From positions 23,794,501 to 23,858,500 of the forward strand of contig NC_135380.1 in the NCBI RefSeq assembly GCF_049243985.1: a DNA stretch of 64,000 nucleotides. The letters run 5' to 3'. The position numbers and the translations under genes are program-made. Below are positions 60,031-64,000 of the stretch, in pieces; within the stretch, counting starts at the first letter, position 1, and the number at the start of each line of letters is the position of its first letter. The notes beneath the pieces were generated by a model. That model was not told the origin of the DNA. It saw nothing but the letters and a program-made list of their open reading frames with translations, and did no database searches. This DNA comes from Paroedura picta (Eukaryota > Chordata > Lepidosauria > Squamata > Gekkonidae).

Positions 60031-60034
60031 GGGG

Positions 60035-60780
60035 GGACGGGGGGAGAATGGGCATCAGAATACGCAGGCCTGCCCTTAGCTTTGACCCGGAAACTACAAC
60101 TAGTTCAAAATGCAGCAGCCAGGATCCTCACGGCAACACCGTGGAGGTCCCATATCCGGCCTATTCTCCATCAGCTGCAATGGTTACCAGTTGAATTCCG
60201 GATCAGACTAAAGGTTCTGGTAATTACCTTCAAGGCCATACGCGGTCAGGGCCCAGTGTACCTGAGGGACCGCCTCCCCGCCTATGCCCCCAAAAGAGCT
60301 CTGCGCTCTACTGCCTCCAATCAGCTAAGGATCCCTGGCCCTAAAGAAGTCCGTCTGGTCTCGACCAGGGCCAGAGCATTCTCTGTTCTGGCCCCTACCT
60401 GGTGGAACGAGCTCCCAGAGGAGATCAGGGCCCTGACGGAGCTTAAACAGTTCCGCAGGGCCTGCAAAAAGGAGCTCCTCCACCAGGCATTTGGCCGAGA
60501 CCAGATGTAATCTACAGCGACCAAGGGCCCCTGCTCCCCCCCACCCCCCCTCAGAATTCAATCAATAAGCCACCCCCCTCAGAATCCCATCAACAAGCCC
60601 TGGACCTGTTTGTGTTATGATTGGTTATTGTTATACTGTGTTGTGTTTGGTTGCAATTGTTGGTTATTGGTGTACATGTTCTACAGACTGTTTTATGTAT
60701 GGTTCTCTGTTATAATGTAAACCGCCCTGAGCCTCCGGGGAGGGCGGTATAAAAGTATGATAAATAAATAAATAAATAAA
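60035..60780 (+). mobile_element. L2-like LINE 3' end with open reverse-transcriptase tail
   Basis: An open frame up to 60,510 carries KLQLVQNAAARILT, LHQLQWLPVEFRIRLK, GQGPVYLRDRLPAYAP and WWNELPEEIR, the C-terminal part common to L2/CR1-group LINEs. The 3' untranslated end has ACCGCCCTGAGCCTCCGGGG and a (TAAA)n tail. The open frame is uninterrupted for about 150 codons, so it is a fairly young but 5'-truncated copy. Confidence 0.85.
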
Positions 60781-60784
60781 TCAG

Positions 60785-60890
60785 CTGGTAATGAATTAGG
60801 ATCACTGTGGGTGGGCAAGTAGTTGCGAATGTCCTGCATTCTGCAGGGAGTTGGACAAGATGACCTGGAGATCCCTTTCAACTCAACAAT
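60785..60890 (+). mobile_element. CR1 3' end
   Basis: GGATCACTGTGGGTGGGCAA, then GATCCCTTTCAACTC: a 5'-truncated CR1 tip right behind the L2-like tail. Confidence 0.75.
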
Positions 60891-60897
60891 GTAATGA

Positions 60898-61095
60898 CAG
60901 AGCATCTGCTTGGCATGCAGGTAGCTCCAGGTTCAATTCCTGATTCCTGCAGTTTAAAGGATCAGGTAGCAGATGATGTGAAGGGCTCTTTACGTGACCC
61001 TGGAGAGCCACTGCCTGTCTGAGGAGGCTGCACTGACCTCAGTCGACCAATGAATTGATTCCGTATAAGTCAGCTTCACGTGTATGTTATCCATG
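60898..61095 (+). mobile_element. tRNA-derived SINE (second family)
   Basis: AGCATCTGCTTGGCATGCAG, then GGTTCAATTCCTG (B-box like), and GAGAGCCACTGCCTGTCTGA with a final GTATAAGTCAGCTTC: the usual layout of a lizard tRNA SINE. Confidence 0.7.
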
Positions 61096-61275
61096 AGCTA
61101 ACACCCACCTGTCTAGAGTTAAGGCTCTCCCACAAGCTTGCAACTTCTCTGTACACACAAAGCTGCCAAACAGAGTCTGGCCACTGACCTGTCAAAATCA
61201 GTACTGTCTTCTCTGGCCTTCAGCAGCTCTCCAGAGTCTCAGTTAGGGATCTTTTACATTGCCTATTATCTAATC

Positions 61276-61411
61276 CAGGGGTAGTCAAACTGCGGCCCTC
61301 CAGATGTCCATGGACTACAATTCCCAGGCGCCCCTGCCAGCATTCGCTGGCAGGGGCTCCTGGGAATTGTAGTCCATGGACATCTGGAGGGCCGCAGTTT
61401 GACTACCCCTG
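61276..61411. mobile_element. hAT-type fold-back MITE, copy 6
   Basis: 136 bp, nearly perfect inverted arms, perfect 8-bp target duplications ATCTAATC. Arms and flanks are the cleanest of the set, so probably the youngest. Confidence 0.95.
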
Positions 61412-61921
61412 ATCTAATCCTTTTAACTGAAGATACCAGAGACTGAAAATGGGATTGTCTGCATGCAAGCAGATGCTGCCACTGAGTCACAGCCACGCCC
61501 TAAGAAATGAGGCCATGCCCTCTGCCCCTGCAATCTAAACTGCTACCTTGAGGACTAGTCATTTCGCCAAGCAGCATGTGCTATTCCTAAAAAGGGACAA
61601 AACAAACTGAAATGGAACCGGATCCAGTGTCACCACAGATGATTAAAAAAAGATCTCTTTTTATATTTGTTCCATACTGGGTTATTTTTTTTTTAACACA
61701 ATATAGTTCTAAGCCATTTGCATACCATACCAGATACAAATATGGGTCAAAGTCTACGAGTTTTTTTTAAAAAATAGTACATGGTCCTGACAGTAGCATC
61801 TTGCCATTATTTCTCCAAGCGGAATAGGACAGTCAGACGGCTGAAATGCAGCACAGCTGCAGTTCAAGAGTTATTGTGTGCCTCGACCGAGATCTTGTGA
61901 AAAAGAGTCTCTCCTGACATC
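61412..61921 (-). other. ARID5A: Likely 3' untranslated region of ARID5A
   Basis: Directly downstream of the ARID5A stop. AT-rich, with no other feature. No canonical AATAAA was found on the minus strand here, so the end of the transcript is not fixed. Confidence 0.5.
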
Positions 61922-63451
61922 TTACAGCTTGGTGTTTCGGTGGTAGGAGGGTATGTGGGGGGAAGCGTATGCGGGCTGACTGTGCCATGTGGAAACGGGA
62001 TACAGCCTGTGGCGTAGCGTGCTGTCGTACGATGTGGGGTAGTGGACGAGACTCGTACCCAGTGGCTGGCAGAGGTCCGAAGGCTGGACAGAAGCAGTTA
62101 ATAATGGAGTTGGAAAGGCGGGGATGATGAATGGGCTGACTGACAGCGAGGGGATCAGCGAGGGCCCCTTTAAATGATCCCCTGTGCTGCTGAAGTTCAT
62201 GGGCAGCCTCAACATTGTCCCTTTATACATGTCCTGAAGCTGAGGCACAGGGGCTGCTGGGAAAACGGAACTCGACACAGCCGCCTTGGGCTTAGCCACC
62301 CCCTGCTGGCCACTTGGGGGAGTGCTGCGCTCCAGCCCACTGTCGGATTCTGTTTCCTTGACAAAAGGGGAGACCACCTTCAGCTTCTTCCCATGAAGAA
62401 AGCCTTCATCCTCCAAATTTCTTTTGTTCTTCTGAGCAGAGCTGCCTAACTGGCTTGGAGAAACAGGGTGTCCTCCATTCTTAGGAGCCTGTGGACTGAC
62501 TTTGGCCAGGTTGACAAAAGGGGGAACCCAAGAGGCCTTGGCATTCAGAAAGTGGCCGGGTGAAGAGCCTCTCTTACCACTGGGGCTGCGCACATGAAGA
62601 GCCAAGGGTTGCTGGACATCCCCTCTCCAGGCAGTAGGGGGCTGACTCGGTTTCCTACGGAGATCTTCGGGTTGGTCTTCCATGTCTTCCTGCCCTTTCT
62701 GAGACACATTGCTCGATGACAAGTCTTTCCCAGGCGGCTGATAGACAGAAGAAGCCTCTGTGAAATCCTTGAAGCCAGGGTAATACTCTACTGGTCCTCG
62801 AAGTGGGTGGCAACTTATAGGTTTCAAGACATCACTTCGATATGTGTGGAAATATCCAGTGAAGACAGGAGGAGCGGGTGAGGGATGGACCCCAGCATTT
62901 CCATCTTCTGCTTTCTGGGGCACCTGGTTGTCCTTGAGGTTTGGAGATGCCTTCGACGTGCCTTCATTTGCTTTTGAGGCACAAGGAGAACAAGCAGGGC
63001 GACTGGAGCTATCCACATCCGGCACAGGGCTCTGCACTTCTTTGTGAGGATGACTGATCAACAGATTCTTAGGGCTGGCTTCTGGCTCTGAGCCCAGGAC
63101 GTCTCTGCTTCTGGCCTTCTTATACTCTGGGCAGTGACTGAGGTGCTTCTCGTGGCAATACAAGGATTCAGCCTTGCTCACCTGAGCCAACAGCTTCTTT
63201 TTGGCCAAGGGAGACATGATGCCATGGTTGCCTTTGAAGTAGAAGCTGGAGAACAGCCGCTGGTAGGCCTCGGAGCAGCAGCTGTCCCTGCAGTTGCAAT
63301 GGCAGCCCTCGGGGGGCTGGCCCTCCAAGGGCTCCCTGCCATTTGCCAGGGGGAGAAACCCCTCGGTTTGTCCTGTGGGTTGATTCTGCTCAACGCCATT
63401 GGTAGATTTGGGGACAGAGACGACATCAGCCTTCAGCTTCTCTGGCGGAAC
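61922..63451 (-). CDS. ARID5A: ARID5A, last coding exon (partial gene)
   Basis: ARID5A is a nuclear/cytoplasmic AT-rich-interaction-domain protein, known for DNA binding and for stabilising inflammatory mRNAs such as IL6. Only the last exon, 509 codons to the TAA at 61,922-61,924, is in the window. The exon starts at 63,451 after a good acceptor (TTTGGTTGCAG) with Val in phase 0; the open frame continues upstream into the intron but is not coding there. Diagnostic blocks shared with human ARID5A are EAYQRLFSSFYFKG and SPLAKKKLLAQVSK (about exon residues 61-95), KGTMLRLPMNFSS, SFIIPAFPT-like text and the extreme C terminus LRHRLYPVSTWHS...NTKL. The ARID domain itself is encoded to the right of the window. 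The exon is proline- and serine-rich with no breaks and looks longer than the human counterpart. ARID5B was excluded because its tail differs. Confidence 0.95.
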   Translation of the reverse strand, partial: VPPEKLKADVVSVPKSTNGVEQNQPTGQTEGFLPLANGREPLEGQPPEGCHCNCRDSCCSEAYQRLFSSFYFKGNHGIMSPLAKKKLLAQVSKAESLYCHEKHLSHCPEYKKARSRDVLGSEPEASPKNLLISHPHKEVQSPVPDVDSSSRPACSPCASKANEGTSKASPNLKDNQVPQKAEDGNAGVHPSPAPPVFTGYFHTYRSDVLKPISCHPLRGPVEYYPGFKDFTEASSVYQPPGKDLSSSNVSQKGQEDMEDQPEDLRRKPSQPPTAWRGDVQQPLALHVRSPSGKRGSSPGHFLNAKASWVPPFVNLAKVSPQAPKNGGHPVSPSQLGSSAQKNKRNLEDEGFLHGKKLKVVSPFVKETESDSGLERSTPPSGQQGVAKPKAAVSSSVFPAAPVPQLQDMYKGTMLRLPMNFSSTGDHLKGPSLIPSLSVSPFIIPAFPTPLLTASVQPSDLCQPLGTSLVHYPTSYDSTLRHRLYPVSTWHSQPAYASPHIPSYHRNTKL

Positions 63452-64000
63452 CTGCAACCAAAGACAATTTTCTAGGTGAATGGAGATTTGGTGATAGGAG
63501 CACATGAACTTGAAGGAAAACAGAAAGGTAACAGGAGTCTTAAAGAACTGCTTCCACTCAGGTGGGAAAAGTCAGTTTTCTCATTCTGTAAGGTTCACCT
63601 TAGGCATTTAGAGGCAAGGGCCTTCTATCCTAAAAAAACTGCACCAAATATATCTGGATTTTACACTGAGAAAACCTGATTTTCACACCCCATATCATCA
63701 AGTATCTCTGCTGTGATCTTCTTATGCTTGTGAGAGTCATGGGAAGGAGAGCCAGGGGCTTGAAACACGGCCTCCCAACCAATGGAAGTGTTCTTCATTC
63801 TCAGAGCTCAGCAGGCATTTCCCACCCACTTCATGCAAAGCCATTGGGCCCCTAGATGATTGTAGGTGAATGATTACACATCTCAGGAAGCACAATCTGC
63901 ACCCAGCACCGCATTCCATAGAACAATTGTGCCCAGATGCCCCAGCTTCCAGTCTGTCTTTGTCTAGGGATGGCCCTCCCAATTCTACCTCTCATCTCCA
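63452..64000 (-). other. ARID5A: Intron of ARID5A
   Basis: Sequence upstream of the last exon on the minus strand. No further exon and no clear repeat recognised up to the window edge. Confidence 0.7.

Noticed and set aside
59887-60510. 207-codon open frame as a host gene
   Set aside because: Its sequence is the C-terminal part of an L2/CR1-group LINE and it ends in a LINE-type tail.
51172-61411. CRISPR-like spaced repeats
   Set aside because: The recurring palindromes are dispersed hAT MITEs with target duplications. Spacing is irregular and the host is a vertebrate.
61922-63505. Start of ARID5A at the ATG at 63,505
   Set aside because: The first 18 codons of that frame are intron. A clear acceptor lies at 63,452-63,453, and the family protein needs an upstream ARID domain.

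Overview
The window looks like vertebrate, probably squamate reptile (lizard or gecko type), nuclear DNA. It has spaced exons with GT-AG introns and many CR1, L1 and L2-like LINE pieces. It also holds tRNA- and 5S-derived SINEs of the kind common in lizards, hAT-type fold-back elements and long microsatellites. The exact species cannot be named from the sequence. No endogenous retrovirus or other capsid-bearing element was recognised.

Layout. (1) 3.5-8.6 kb, plus strand: a three-exon neuropeptide FF receptor gene (NPFFR1-like, 432 aa, apparently intact). (2) 8.7-17.4 kb: no gene seen, only repeats. (3) 17.9-46.5 kb: a cluster of four apparently intact four-exon genes of the PSP94 / beta-microseminoprotein family, here named A to D. 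This family includes the small serum proteins of snakes. All four encode a signal peptide and a short mature protein with ten cysteines. A (plus strand) and B (minus strand) are convergent and lie in the two arms of a large inverted duplication (about 17.46-22.58 kb and 25.36-32.05 kb). C and D (both minus) lie in a tandem duplication with units starting near 33.88 and 41.96 kb. Broken remains of the 5' half of further members lie at 41.7 kb and 48.1-49.1 kb. (4) 49.5-61.3 kb: repeat-rich, no gene recognised. (5) 61.9-63.45 kb, minus strand: the large last coding exon of ARID5A. The rest of that gene lies beyond the right edge.

The strongest observation concerns the PSP94-like cluster. Exons, above all exon 3, carry mostly amino-acid-changing differences between paired copies. 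By eye A versus B has 15 changed codons and 2 silent ones; C versus D has about 14 changed and none clearly silent. Parts of the A/B introns are almost identical, which suggests diversifying selection together with patchy gene conversion. Each gene keeps its own TATA box, start codon, splice sites, stop and poly(A) signal, so each probably makes its own secreted protein. All alignments were done by eye and all percentages are approximate.
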